Shown: piece by piece, positions 32,946 through 45,400 of the stretch
Position numbering within the stretch: position 1 is the first letter of the stretch
Layout: the number at the start of each line of letters is the position of its first letter
Source of the DNA: Galerina marginata
Lineage: Eukaryota; Basidiomycota; Agaricomycetes; Agaricales; Galerinaceae
Length of the DNA: 64,000 nucleotides
Reading direction: 5' to 3'
Assembly (NCBI GenBank): GCA_023014335.1
Contig: JAECYW010000012.1
Location: 992,001 to 1,056,000 of the forward strand
Made by a program: the position numbers and the translations under genes
The notes under the pieces: model-generated
Told to the model about the DNA's origin: nothing
Databases searched by the model: none
The model's input: the letters and a program-made list of their open reading frames with translations, nothing else

Positions 32946-35692
32946 ATGCCCATTCAGCCTCCTGGATGTGCGTACCTTTGGTTTTCATGTTTCTATTTCT
33001 TTACTGACTTCCTACAGTAACTTACTTTGACTGTTATAATCGAGAGCGCTATTCGACAAGCGGTATCTGGAAAATCGAGGCTTATACCCGCCCGAATTCT
33101 CGTATGTCTCGTCTTCTTTGCTTCTTGTACATGGAATATTCGATGACTTACGTTCTCTTACAGCTCAGTTTGTCGGAACCGACGCTCTGGTGATCCACGA
33201 ATACAAACGCGGCCTTCAATACGCTGTTCCCGGGCTGGATTATCGCGTCAGCGGCGAAGAAGACGAACGAGGCTACCTACGTCCGAATGGAATTGTCGTC
33301 ACGTCCCCGAACATGGATTGGCTCCCGGATATAATGAAGGATTCAGAGGAGGTCCTTGCTCGGATGGATGGACATTTCTTCTTGGCTGATCCCGGCTTGG
33401 CGCCTCAGTTTTGGTACAACGGAACGTATTTCTTGGCGTTCATCCCAGTTCGCCCTCCCGCCTCCGAGATTTTTCGACACGAATTTGGTCTGGCGTGGAG
33501 GGAGCTTCAAAGATCGGATTTTGTTTTGGAAATGGGGGCCGAGAGTTCTGGTTTGGGGAGGATTGTTCCTGCATTGGCAGACGAGTTCATCGCTCTTCGC
33601 AAAACGCTTTCGTCGAGAATCCAAGCCCTCATTGACGTGGGTCGATGGGCGGAAAACCAGTACGACGAAATCAAGTTCAGCAAGACGGGTATGCATTATT
33701 CATCCCTCACCCTCACATTTGCCCCGCAAACATACGAGGATACTCTCCTTACGGTCACTACCTTTCAACGCCACGTCTTGGAATCTCTGGCGTGTTACGC
33801 ATACCTCACGGTCTGGAAGGAACGCGAAATGAACCTCGATGTCGATGCTCCTCCCCGTCCTGTTGACAAAACCATCATGGGCGCGCTTACCGTCGACACG
33901 AATGTGGCCATTCGTCTGCACGCCATGGGTGTTCCGACCTGGCTTGTTAGGACACCTTCGTCGATCCCTCACGACATGAATATCGGCCACGAATGTGACC
34001 CGTCGATTCCCAGTGGCCTGGTACGAGAAGTCATGCCCAACAAACCCGCGGCATACGTTGGTGTTGCCTGTGCGACGCGGAATCGGGCATGTCTACGCAC
34101 AGGCATGCAGAATATTAGGTTGGGTCACAGCGCCTTCAACATCACCTCGGAGCAACATGTTTCTCATTACGAGCACGGTAGGTGTTCAAGTTTATATGGG
34201 GTATCTCGTTTTTGTCTGACTCGTAATTCTAGACCATGTTAGACTCCTCGACCCTTTCGCGGCCTTTCCTGCTAGGTCGACCCAGCAGAATGCCCTCGCC
34301 GGTGTTGCTTTGACATCGAACCCTGCTCCTGCACCCTCCACGTCGTCGCTCGGCGGAGCTCCGCCCGACACTTCCGCCCGCGCCTCGTCATCGACAATGG
34401 CGGCCATGCATCCTGCCTCTTCCGCCCCCTCTGCTTCGTCGGCCAGCATGACTGTGCCTTCTCCCAATCCCGGTCGTTATATATCCTTCGAGCAGCAATT
34501 TGCCATCGACATGACGAAGTTCCGTGTTTCAACATCGGTTTTGCAGCCGAAAGCCAATGCTTTTTGGAGGTTCGCCCGTCAAGGCATCATTGTTGACTGG
34601 AAGCGTATTATTAACCATCGCGATCTTGCGCTGCTCCACGGGTACCCAATTTTCCCCTCCTCTGTCTTGATGAATGACACGCCTGGTAACCCCGACTGGA
34701 AAGTTGGCCGAACTTTGCAATATGCTGTTGCCTGGCTCGCGATACGTGTGGCATGGTTCAGTCGCACGACGAATCGAGTTCCCGGGGACAACAAGTTCCC
34801 TACCCCGCAGAACTGGAGGGATTTTTTGTGGAAGATGGTGGCCAGCCCAATGGGCATTGCGATGAATAACCCGGTGGCTCCTGCAGAGGCTCCTGAGTCG
34901 TCCATGGGTGGAGCATCTAATTCGACAGGAGGCCGTGGTGGAGGCCAGTCTTCTCGCGGCCGCGGCGCGCCTCGAGGAAGAGGTGGAGCTCCATTGCGTG
35001 GGGCTTCGTCGTCGCGGGGAACTTCGTCGCGTGGGGCTTCGTCTTCGCCAGCCAACGCCACGTCCAATTCCGCGACTGGAAGGTCGAGCAAGCGTCGCCG
35101 TGTCGATGATGGGGATACCCTCAAGCAGATGTTCGCCCTGCAGGCGCTGGTACAAATCAATGGGCCGACGCCGATCTACTGGAATGGGCACGAGGTTGTT
35201 TCCCAATCAGATATGGCAGCTGGCACTTTCAGCCTTTCCACCACCGTCATGCGGCAAATTATCTGGGACCTCGAGGAACATAATTTCCGCATGGAGTTGC
35301 TGGCGCTGGACCGGTGCATTGTTCCTCGGGCAGAAATGTCATTGGAGTGGGAGGTAGCTCAGCGCGATCGCATGGTTTATCGTTGCTTCATGTTTAAAAC
35401 CCCTCTGCTGCTGGACCTGCCGCGACGTGATCAAGGGCTTGGTGCTGCGAATTGTGCCGATCGTGCTGAGGTGGTTGACGCCTTTCGCATTCTTCTTTCT
35501 TCGTGGCCTGAGGCACCACAGGAGCTGAAGAAGATCACGGCCTTCGTCAAGAAAACCCAGACTATGATGGAGGCTTCGGAAGCGAGTGTTACGGCGGTGG
35601 AGAGGATTGCATGTCCTTTTTACTGCCAGACATTTTTCGACTACTTCGGAAGGGCCCCGTCTATTCCTCATCAACTTCCGGCCGCGGCATAA
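32946..35692 (+). CDS. KDZ-1 cargo: 859-residue protein of unknown function
   Basis: Four exons: 32946-32967, 33018-33101, 33164-34177 and 34233-35692, totalling 2580 nt (860 codons with TAA), all with GT-AG junctions that keep frame. Start MPIQPPG, continuing LTYFDCYNRERY. The N-terminal half is a globular-looking domain (WLPDIMKDSEEVLARMDG..., VDVGRW-like helix, VPTWLVRTPSSIPHDMNI near residue 300). A Ser/Pro/Ala linker follows, then a second domain (YISFEQQFAIDMTKF...), an RGG/SRG low-complexity stretch with a basic KRRR patch, and a C-terminal domain (TPIYWNGHEVV...MRQIIWDLEEHNFRMELLALD). The RGG repeats suggest nucleic-acid binding (inference). I have an impression that similar hypothetical proteins occur in mushroom-forming fungi, but I cannot assign a function. 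It is co-oriented with the transposase 267 bp downstream. Confidence 0.8.
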
Positions 35693-35959
35693 TCTTGGGC
35701 ACTGGTAAGTGATCTTCTGACATACTAATTATAACACTGAACTGACTTTCTAGTTTAGAATGTATATATATCTTTTCGCGCATGACATGTATGGGTGACT
35801 TGGTCTCATCAGCCAATCACCTTGAATCTATTTTGATGTTCTCGGGCCATGGTGTGATGTGATCGTAAGTTGTTAAGGGTTGCTATAAAGGTAGGGTACG
35901 TGGCTCTTGATTATCTGCTTTCTGCGTTTTCGGCCCCGCTCTTTTTGTTCTTTCTCTTC

Positions 35960-38900
35960 ATGCCTTCTGCCTTCCGTCGCGCTTCGGCTCTGGGATCAGC
36001 TCCTCTAGTGGCTGGGTCAAATGTAACACCATCATTGGTACCTATTGCGGATGTTCCTGTTTCTCGGAGACCCTATGGCCTGCCTGAGGTGGTTGTGGGT
36101 GCAGAGGGCCGAGTTTATGCAGCAGGTGGAACTTTTTCGCAAGTCAGAGGTGCAGATGGAGCAGTTCTTACCCCAAATGAAGCTACTCATGTGCCTATGA
36201 ATGCTGGAGATGATGGAATTGGTGCTGAGGCTCAGTCTAGAGCTGAAAAGAAGCAGCGACAATGGCGCAGATGGAGTGAGGATATTATTCCAGCTTTGTT
36301 GAAGCCATATTTGTCTCTTTTGCATGAGTCTTCGGGCTTGCGTAACATGGAGGAGTTCAGGAAGCCAAAAGGATGCTTAGGCTGTGCAGATGGTCATTTA
36401 ATTGAGGTTTCTTGTATTTTCTTTGAAAGTAAGTCCTGTATTGTTCTACTGACTAGTCATACTCATCACAAGTAGAAATTGAGAAGATTTCTTTGTGTAC
36501 CTGCACGGATCCTGCTTTACAGCTTCTGAATCAGGGCCTATTTCCTTGTGCACCTTTAGAACCTACCTTGGCAGTTGATCTCAATGTCTTGGATTTTGCT
36601 AGGAGTTTGTTTGCCAATGCTGCTCCTAATACTACTGCATGGTGTGAAACTTTGGAAGGTTTTCTTAGTTCTAAAAATTTCAAGTTAACAACCCGAGTAT
36701 GTGCCCTCTAATGTTTATGTTGTTTATGTTGGAAGCTAATATTGATGTAGGACAGTTTGCGTGGGAGATTTGGAAATGCTTTGCTTTGGTATGCTACTCT
36801 GACAGACACCAAAAATCTGTTGATGAGGGATTATTTGAACAAAATGAGAGGAGCTGTATTATCTATGGATGATGAAGAGGATGATACTGAAGGTAAATAT
36901 TCTCAGGCATTATTTGCTATTGATTTGATTCTTATGGTGGCTTGTAGATGTCCATTACGAGCCGCAAAGTTTAAGAGAAAAGACAACTGAACCGGAACCT
37001 GGAGGTACAGTTATTAAATTACTTGATTATTTTTCATCTATTGATTTCTGTAATAGATGAGGAAGAAGAAGAGAATAATGAAAACAAGGGCTTTCAACCT
37101 AACCGCCCTAGTGAATATCTTCGTGAGAGATGTCCTCTTTGTTTTGGGGGTGAAAATTGGTGTAAGCCTGAGGAATTGTGAGTTTTTCTGATTCATTTTG
37201 CTAGTAGTCCATGTTATAACTCCTATACTAGGGTTGATGCAATTGTTTGCATTGATGCATGCTTTACTCAAAAGCGCCGCAAGACTGACAGCAAGCAATG
37301 GCAGGGTCCGCGCACTCATCCTGAAACTATTTTTATCCCTAAAGATGAGGTAGAGGCAATGGAGACAAAGGTAGAAGAGATACGTCCACCCAAAAAGTCT
37401 AAGTCTAAGGGTAAATCGACCCAAACTGGTGCCAGTGCTCAACCTGACTATGAGCCTGGAATGCGAGTGCCTACTTCTGTGCTTGATGGCTGTCATGATT
37501 CATTTCTAGCAGCAGATGAGAAGCGAATGAAAGCTAGCACTTTGTTTTTTGCGGATACTGGACTTATGGCCTTGCTTTGTCGACATGATCGGGTTTTGTG
37601 GCTTGTGAATATGACTTCAGCTGGTGAAAAGCAGCACTATGCTTTGACCTTGATTATGAAACTATATGAGCATATACCAGAGTCAATGCGGATTGGACTT
37701 TTGTATGATATTGGTTGTCAGTTGCACCGCAGCTGTGAAAAATTTGGGTTTCTAGGCAATTTTTTGGATCGCATTGTCTTCGGAATCTCTGTGTTTCACG
37801 CATATGGTCATCAATGGCCATGTCAGGTTATATATCACCCCCGTAAATGTGTGGGATTTGGGCTAACAGATGGTGAAGGCTGCGAAAGATTTTGGAGTGC
37901 AATTAAAGCTTTGATCCCATCTTGCCGAGTGTCAGGATATTACAATCGTATCTATACAATTGATACTCAGGTTAAACACATTGATGAAAAGTCATTGTTG
38001 GGTCTGGGAAATTGGTTGCAGCGTAAATGGAAGACTACTATGGAAAAGAAAAATGCTGCTGTGGAAGGACTTCAACCAATTTTAGATCTTGGATACACTG
38101 AAGATGTACTACGAAATGAATGGAAGGCTCAGATTATTGAACAGACAAAACCTTTGACCAAACAATCCAAGCATTTGGCCAACAAAGAGATTGAGGATAT
38201 TCTGGCATTGGCCAAAAACATGGAAAATAATGCAAAGGAATTGGAGGAATATGAAAATATGCTTGACAGTGGTGAATATGAAGATGGTCTGGATGCTTCT
38301 ACTGTCCAATCTTATATTGAGGACCTCCAAAATAAAATCAAGAAGACAAAGAAAACAATCAGTAATAAAAGAGCTAAATTATCTGTTGATGGCAGGATGA
38401 ATCTGAGCAAACTTATAGGAAATGAGTTTTTGAAAATTCGGATGAATGCCTTGGCTTTAAAGCAAAGGATTCGTGACCGACTTCGACAACGGAAATTTGA
38501 AATTGAAGGATTGGAAAGGGCATATCGAAATACTGTCAATCAAGCAAAGTTGCAAAAGCACACAGACCAGCAGATTCGCAGGAAGGAGCCAGGTATTCAA
38601 TCACTGGCTAGAAGTTACAACAAGTTGTGCACTGAGCTTGTCAAAATGATTGAAACAAAGAAAGCACCTTGGGGTACACTTGCACCTTTGCCAATTGAAC
38701 TTGAAGGGCTATTCAGACTTGATGTTGATGATAATATCTGGCAGGATATTGGGCTGACTGATGATAATGATGATAATACTAGCATTCCATTGTGGCTTGG
38801 AGATGATGATGTTCGGGTGGGAATAAAATGGTTATTGCAGCTTGATCGTTGCATGGAAGAAGAAAGACGACTTGAAGCTGAGAAATTATCAATGTTTCAG

Positions 38901-39275
38901 TGGATGCAGGAAGAATGGGCTATTACAAAAGCTGCTTTGCATTGGTCTGAACAATCACCAGAATTGGTTTATCAGTTGAATATACGCCAAAAATATCTTC
39001 TTCGATTGTGTTTAAATTGGGAGCCTGTTGTGAGACAGATTTCTGGAATTTTGGAGGGCAGTTGGGGGCCAACTCTGGAAGAATTGGCTGAAGCAAGAAA
39101 ATTTGAAAATACAGAGAATGTTATTGAAAGGGAAACCCATGTGGAAGGAAGTGAGAATATGTCTGTGGATTCTGATGAAGAAAGGTTTATGGGAGAGTCT
39201 GAGATGATGGACGATTTAGAAACACAGGGATTGGATGTGGAAATTGATTATTCTGATGATGAAATGGTACTGTAG
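35960..39275 (+). CDS. KDZ transposase with CxC1-type cysteine cluster
   Basis: Six exons: 35960-36428, 36476-36696, 36751-36892, 36948-37004, 37057-37177 and 37232-39275. The sum is 3054 nt, 1017 residues, and the frame is kept at every junction. Start MPSAFRRASALG. The N-terminus has the CxC1-like signature (KGCLGC, ISLCTCTDPALQLL, GLFPCAPLEPT), then RCPLCFGG. The RNase H-fold core carries D in AIVCIDACF (start of exon 6), D in GLLYDIGCQLHRSC, and E in GLTDGEGCERFWS; ISVFHAYGHQWPCQV is also typical. The C-terminal third is coiled coil, ending acidic. No stop or shift. It should cut and join the TIRs; the N-terminal zinc region probably binds DNA (inference). Confidence 0.95.
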
Positions 39276-39360
39276 TTTGTTTCAATAGTTGTCAAGTTAT
39301 ATAACTGGTGTTAAGTTGTTTTTGAATGAATAAATAAGTAGTTGTGATAGTAGAGTCTAA

Positions 39361-39540
39361 ATGTTTTTTTGACAGCTTGAAAATGTTTTTTGACAGCTTG
39401 AAAATGTTTTTGGACAGCTTGAAAATGTCTTTTGACAGCTTGAAAATGTTTTTGGACAGCTTGAAAATGTCTTTTGACAGCTTGAAAATGTTTTTGGACA
39501 GCTTGAAAATGTCTTTTGACAGCTTGAAAATGTTTTGACT
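39361..39540 (+). repeat. 21-bp tandem repeat, about 8 units, in KDZ-1 right subterminal region
   Basis: GACAGCTTGAAAATGTTTTT-type units starting near 39371 and recurring every 21 bp to about 39518. It contains the same AAAATGTTTT word as the other subterminal regions. The open frame through it is a repeat artefact. Confidence 0.92.
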
Positions 39541-39902
39541 AATGTAAAATGTTTTTGTTTACTGGAAAAATATTTTTCAACTGTAAAAAAAACATTTTAA
39601 ACTGGGATTAATGATGCTTGACAATGTTAAATTGTTTTGGATTGATCATTAAATGTTTATGAATGAGCTGAAAATGTTTTGGCCAAGTTGTAAAATGTTT
39701 TAATAAAACATTTTCATATAGATCAAAAGGTTTTGTGGTACAATAAACATTTTTTAGCCTTAACAAGGGAATTTAGGGTCCAAAATTGGCCAAAAACCAC
39801 AGGGTCCACCCTCATTTGGAAGGTGTACAAAATAAAATATTCATACAGTGGGGCCACACATCCACCCCTTGTATGAATGGAATGAAATACTACAGTAGGT
39901 GG
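39541..39902. other. KDZ-1 right subterminal spacer
   Basis: Dispersed AAAATGTTTT / AAACATTTT words to about 39760, then unique sequence up to the TIR. No gene. Confidence 0.5.
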
Positions 39903-41977
39903 TGTTGGAGTGGATTCTTTGGATTCCCAGAGTGGCAGTGACTTGAATGTGGTTATTATGACCTTATTGTGTTTTATATGTCACTTGTGGAGGACTTGCG
40001 GTGATTTGGGTGATGTCGAATATATAGCTTTTATACTGGGTTTCAATGAAAATTTGTACTAGTATATAAAGATGGCATTTGTTTTCATGTCTGGAAGTTG
40101 TGTGATCTGCAGACACATATTAAAGTTTGGAGAAGTTAGATGTTGCAACATCTGATGATGGTTAGGAAAATACACGGGTACAGTGTACCCGCATGGGTTG
40201 TGGGTAAGGGTACCAATGGATACAGGTATAGGTAGCAATTTGCATACCCATGATCTTCAAAACGAGTCCAAGAATGTTTTTTTTTGGGCCAGAATTGAAT
40301 GAGATAGTTCAATTTTGTGAAATTTGTCAAAATTGCCCATATTTCATTTATTTCTCACCTGTTTTCAATGTTTTTGGGCTCATTTTGACAGGTAAACCTG
40401 TGCAGGTTGCAGGTATGGGTCCTTGTGGGTATGGGTACAGGTAGGTGCCAGGATACCCAAGGGTTACCCATGCATTTGCTTAATGATGGTGTACATAATA
40501 AGGCTTAGAGAAATACCCAGCTTTGAAAACCCACCTAGATTATGGGTAAGGGTTGGAGTGGCAAAGGTGGACCCTTAGGGTCCTGATTAGGCCTATTTGT
40601 AGCATTATGATCATGTTGCAAAGTGAACTATTGTTAAGACTGAGTCCGAGGTTCTGAGAATCTGAGGTTCCAACGGAATGCGGAATGCGGAACTAGACGA
40701 ACAGGGCTTTGGCCTCAGTTATGAACTGTGCCTAGCCTAATGACATGCCCCAATTTATGGTTAGGAGACTGGAAGGTCAGCACCTTGCCCTAAGGCGTAT
40801 TTTGGAAGTGAACAACTTAGATAGATGAGAGCAATAAGATGTCAAGGTTGTGTGGGTGGATAGACTAATAATCAGACTGAAGTCCTAAGGTGTAATTACA
40901 AGTCTTTAAATATAAGGGCAGAGTTGTTCCCAACTCCGCAACTGTGAAACTCGGGAAGACCTCAGTAAGATATACTGCAGAAAGAAGCCTCGGGGCCTGA
41001 TCCTTACCAACATAAGGATAAGTTAACATGAGGATTGTGTGGAGAGGGACAAATGATTCCGAGAAGTAGAAGGGAGAGTGTCCGTCCGGATTCTGGCCGG
41101 AATGACAGATGTTTCAGAATTGGAACCACAAAAGCGAGGGACTTAGAATTGGATTGTGACAACTATGTGCTTAATGCATAACATAAAGTGAACATAAGAT
41201 TGACATAGTACAGTAACTTGTATTCTCAATCTCTGGGTATCTTAATCTCTAGGTATCTTAGTGTATACCTGTACCTGTACCTGCAATTTCTGTAGGTTTA
41301 CCTGTCTAAACGAGCCTAAAAACCTCCTAAATGGGCAAGAAATAAGTGAGATAACTCATGGTGACTTGAGCACTATTAAAGTGAATTTACTGTATTTCTT
41401 TGTATCCTATGGATTACTTGCAAATGACATGCAATACTCTTGGCAATATTGAGTAGTCCATTTATCTATCTAGATTTTCAAGAATTATTATTAGTATAGA
41501 TTTATCATAGACCTATATTTTCAACTATTATTTTATTATATTAAGCTGTAGTAAGCCTTTGTTTATGTATGGGATAGTGCTGCCAGTACTGGGAAAAAGA
41601 AACTTTTTTTTTGATTTTAGGACCCCTGGCACTGCTAAAGAATATTAATTTTTTTTACTATGGAAAACATTTTTTAATTTTCTATATTTGGCATGTCACA
41701 AACATTTTTCTGTAAAACATTTTTTAACTTTCTATTTTTAGCATGTGACAAATGTTTTTCTGTAAAACATTTTGGAATCTAAAAATGTTTTGGGGATATC
41801 TATTTTTAAAGTTGCAAAAACATTTCATCAGAAATGTTTTTCAAAATGTTTTTGCGATTTAAGAAAATCATTTTGGATAAAACATTTTTTATAAATCATT
41901 TTTGGCCTGCCTTTAGGCTGTATTTCCTATCAGGAATTAATCAGCCTAAGAGGCAGGTCTTTGGGGGCCACTGAAGT
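39903..41977 (-). repeat. KDZ-1 right terminal inverted repeat
   Basis: 2075 bp, the inverse of 20621-22695 and the same length. It carries the same embedded MITE and solo LTR and ends CCACTGAAGT. Confidence 0.93.
40632..41161 (-). repeat. Solo LTR of the gypsy-1 family in the right TIR
   Basis: The inverse of 21437-21966, with the same ATAGT duplication (read as ACTAT at 40627-40631 and 41162-41166). Confidence 0.92.
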
Positions 41978-41986
41978 GGACGTGTC

Positions 41987-42246
41987 GTTCTGTCTCGTGT
42001 TTTCTCTGTCTTGTCGCGATTTTTCTTTTCTCTTGTAGACTACTAGTTTTAGCTCTTAGATATTTTGAAGGCTTTTATATCTAAGTAACTAGTGGTCCCT
42101 TTGTCCTATATAGTAAAATCATAAAACCTTTTATTTCTTGTTAATCTTTGCTTGATTCTCAGTCTGTCTGATTCTCTACAGTGTCTTTGTGAGGCTTAAT
42201 AAAATTTGAAAATTTTATTGGTACAATTTTATGGCGCGCGGCAGCC
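41987..42246 (-). repeat. LTR-like end (family Y), split by KDZ-1
   Basis: Read on the minus strand it begins TGCCGCGCGCCA next to a polypurine tract (42247-42264, AAGTTGGGGGGAGAG). It has AATAAA and TATAAAAGCC boxes and would end CACGTCCA across the KDZ-1 target site (20611-20620), giving about 270 bp TG...CA. No second copy is visible, so the LTR assignment is tentative. Confidence 0.45.
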
Positions 42247-42451
42247 TCTCTCCCCCCAACTTAAATATCAACTGTCCCAGTTAATCAGCAGTGCTGACTA
42301 AAACAATATTACTGCTCATCAACATTACAGATCGAGATCGTTACTGCTGGGTTGAGTTTACAGCGGCCACGTCCATGACAAAATTAATCAGAAGCTCCAT
42401 TGAATCTATCAGTATAAAATCTGCTTTGGCCAAGATTAGTTCCAGGCAGTC

Positions 42452-45400
42452 ATGTCTGTTTTGACGATGTCCTTGCCTTCCCCTCCACTTGAAGACGTTA
42501 CTTATTCCGACGCGACACCATTTAGCGCCATTGATCGTCGTTTTGCCTGCTATCCCATCAATATCCACAATAATCCTCGCTGGTTACAGCATTATCACCA
42601 TTATCTGGCGCTCGTGAAACGCGCTTATAGTGATTATGTTCACGCGGCCGTTGGTAATCGAGGCGCGGCCGCAACGCTTGGCATACCAATGGATGCTTTG
42701 AAGAAGCTGACCCGCCGAATGGTTCTTCATTCTTTTTCTATCTATAAACTGTTACTAAAATTGTAATAACAGCTTCAGGTTCCTGACGCCTATATTGTAT
42801 ATGGATCCAAGTTTGCGGAAATCTATCAGCGCGTCACCAATTGATGGGTTGTTGCTCAGACATTCAATCCTGGTGTCGCGTCCAGCGGCACAGGTCGTCG
42901 TCTCCTTCGATCTATGATGCGGCCAGATTTACCATTACTCCCTCGTTATTCATCTGTAAGTCCTAAGGTTCTTAATGATTCATTCCAATAACAATAAACG
43001 ATCTCTAGGAAATATACAAGGCCTGGCGTTTCGGCAACGCCTACCTCAGTGACCGTCAGTCTGCGGTTGTTCTGGACTCAGCCTGGGAGTCCGTAACACT
43101 CCTTCACATTCACAGTAGGCGTCGAGAGTACGCAGGGATAGAAAGCTCTATGTACGCGGACTATTCTGCCGCTGCCTTGGAAGTGGAAGGGACGCAGACC
43201 TTGGCCCTGGCCGTTTTGGTGGACTCTGGATCAGCTTGTGATTATGTGTTGTGGTCATACGGAACCAATTCTCGTCCTTAGTCAATGACCATTATCATCC
43301 TATCCTTGCTAAATTATCATTTAAGAGGCTTGGGTTCTATCCGGGACGTAGTCAAACGATCTTGCTACATGTTCCTACACTTTTCCTTTGCTACCATTCT
43401 TGACAACAAGAAGGAGTTCTTCCTTCTCGCCGCAATTATTGATCACACACACGCCAACTTAGTCTATGACAACGCCATGCAAGCTATCTTGGATGTTGTC
43501 AATGCTCGTCACGCCACTTTCTGCGATCTGGTGACCGCCCGGCGCCACTTAGAACGGACTTTGTGCCTCCCATCGATGCTCTCATAGCGTGGACTGAAGC
43601 CTTCGTGCGTATCTGTTGAAGCTTTTTACTTCTGTTAGACTCAATCCTGTCTCAATTAAAGCTCCAATTTCCTGCCAAATTGATAGAATTTGGTACCCCC
43701 GTCGCGCTACACTACCTGGGGATAGCCAGTCAATGGGTTTACCTGATCAAAGCTCGCGCGCGCCCGGGAGTTGCTGAAGTCACGGTCCAGCCTCATGTGT
43801 CCCATGCTGCGGGGGGCATGCTAGAGATGATGGTGGAGCCTAGCATTCCTACTTTGAAGGTCGCGGACGAGGTATGCTTCTCTTTCGCTCGGTCTCTTTT
43901 ACACCTTCTGATTGTCTGGCATCAGACTCTTCAGGCAGTCTGGATGACTGGGAACTTGTCATATCATTCCGCGTTCAACTTCGCGCGCTCAGAGGCTGAC
44001 GAGCAAGCAGAGATGTGTTATGTTAGGGCGATTGGGTGGGCAGTTAACGAGCAAGCCTTGCAGTTCCCTGTCCAGCATCATCCCGCTCTTTGTCCCTTTG
44101 CGATGGATATGTCCCAAGAAACTCCGTCTGATTAAACATGATTTTGGTATTCCTGTTATAGAATTACTGGCCGCGGCCCAAAACTATAAATTTGAGACTA
44201 TTTTGCCGCGTCCACTATCTTCTTCAAAAAGACCAATGCAAGCCTTTCTCAGTTCTGAAGATAGTGCTCCGTCTTCCTTCTACAAGCCCGCGCTGCCCGA
44301 TTGCTTGCTCGTTCCTCAGGCTCTCTTTAGAGAAGCGTTTGCCGCAACTGGTAATGCTGCAGGCAAATTCACTTTCGATGCCCTCTACAATCTTTCCAAT
44401 GCTTTGGTGTGTATCTCGTTGCCGCGGGTCCTATTTCTGTGGCAACCCAAAACTCACTTATACTCGTCTAGGCCTCAGTCGGTTCCCCGCCTATAATCTA
44501 CGGGACCACCGTAGTGGACGCATACATCGAGGTTTACACCGTCTGGTTACAATTTTCGGAATCCCTTCGGTCCTTCGAGTTGATCCCACCCGCTTTCAAG
44601 TCCCTCATGCTCTGTCCTGAGGTCCCACGTCTCCCTCAAACATTTGGGGTACGCGGTTGTTACTCTTGGTTATCTTTTTCTGATCGCGATTTTTCGTCAT
44701 CAGGGTCTCCACGCGGTCTGGCAAATTCGCAACATTGATTACCAGAAGTTTCAGAAGCGCGTTAGTGAAGAGGAGTACATGTGATGCAACTTTCATTGCA
44801 TTCTCGAGTATGCTGAGCTAGAGAAGACTTTTCGACCTGTTCGCGACTTCTACCACCATCCTGAGGCAATAACCGGAAGCATCTTAGTCTAGATGATGTG
44901 TATCAGATGGTTCCGTTAATGTGATCAGTGATCGTTTCTATATCGGGGTAACGAATTTCCAATAGTGGTAAAGCGTCCGATCAAATGACCCGCCTTTATT
45001 ATGTTGGCGCGTCGCAATAGCGTACGCGCTATTGCGTAGTTGCTGCGTGCGCCATTCATGTGTTATTGCTTACGTCCTGTCTCTTACGAGACTGGTCATG
45101 TAGCTGACCTTTAGGCTCTATGCAGGGTACACAGTGAAGCGTAGACGCTCAATTTTTCCTGAACGGTCCGCCCTGCCACGTCGCTTTTGCCAGACTATAA
45201 GTTCAATTGGGCGTTCACCTGGGATTCCCTACCCAATCTTTCCTATAATGCGCGCCGCACTTAACCCTTCCTTAGAGGATGCCGTTAGGCAAACCTTCTA
45301 TATTATGCATCACACCACCCCCGAGTCTCCTCATGACATTAAGTCTATAGGTAGCCTTTGGAGTGGTTTGATCGACGCGGCCAAGTACATTGTGAGCCGC

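Larger units (their letters stand above)
20621..41977 (+). mobile_element. Giant KDZ (Kyakuja-Dileera-Zisupton) DNA transposon, KDZ-1
   Basis: A 21,357-bp element with termini ACTTCAGTGGCCCCC and the exact inverse, flanked by a 9-bp duplication GGACGTGTC (20612-20620 and 41978-41986). Terminal inverted repeats are 2075 bp each. Inside are a complete KDZ transposase (35960-39275), a 13-exon AT-hook gene (25121-29131), an 859-residue cargo gene (32946-35692), an RPN7 fragment, a motif array and MITEs. With transposase, TIRs, TSD and open cargo genes all preserved it may have moved recently. KDZ elements are known to be large and common in mushroom-forming fungi. The cargo set here is what I do not recognise. 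Confidence 0.93.

Noticed and set aside
39344..39538. Small repetitive ORF (FDSLKM repeats)
   Set aside because: Translation of the 21-bp tandem repeat; no start context or independent support.
20621..41977. TET/JBP dioxygenase gene, often linked with fungal KDZ elements
   Set aside because: I looked for an HxD...H double-stranded beta-helix pattern in the cargo genes and saw none.
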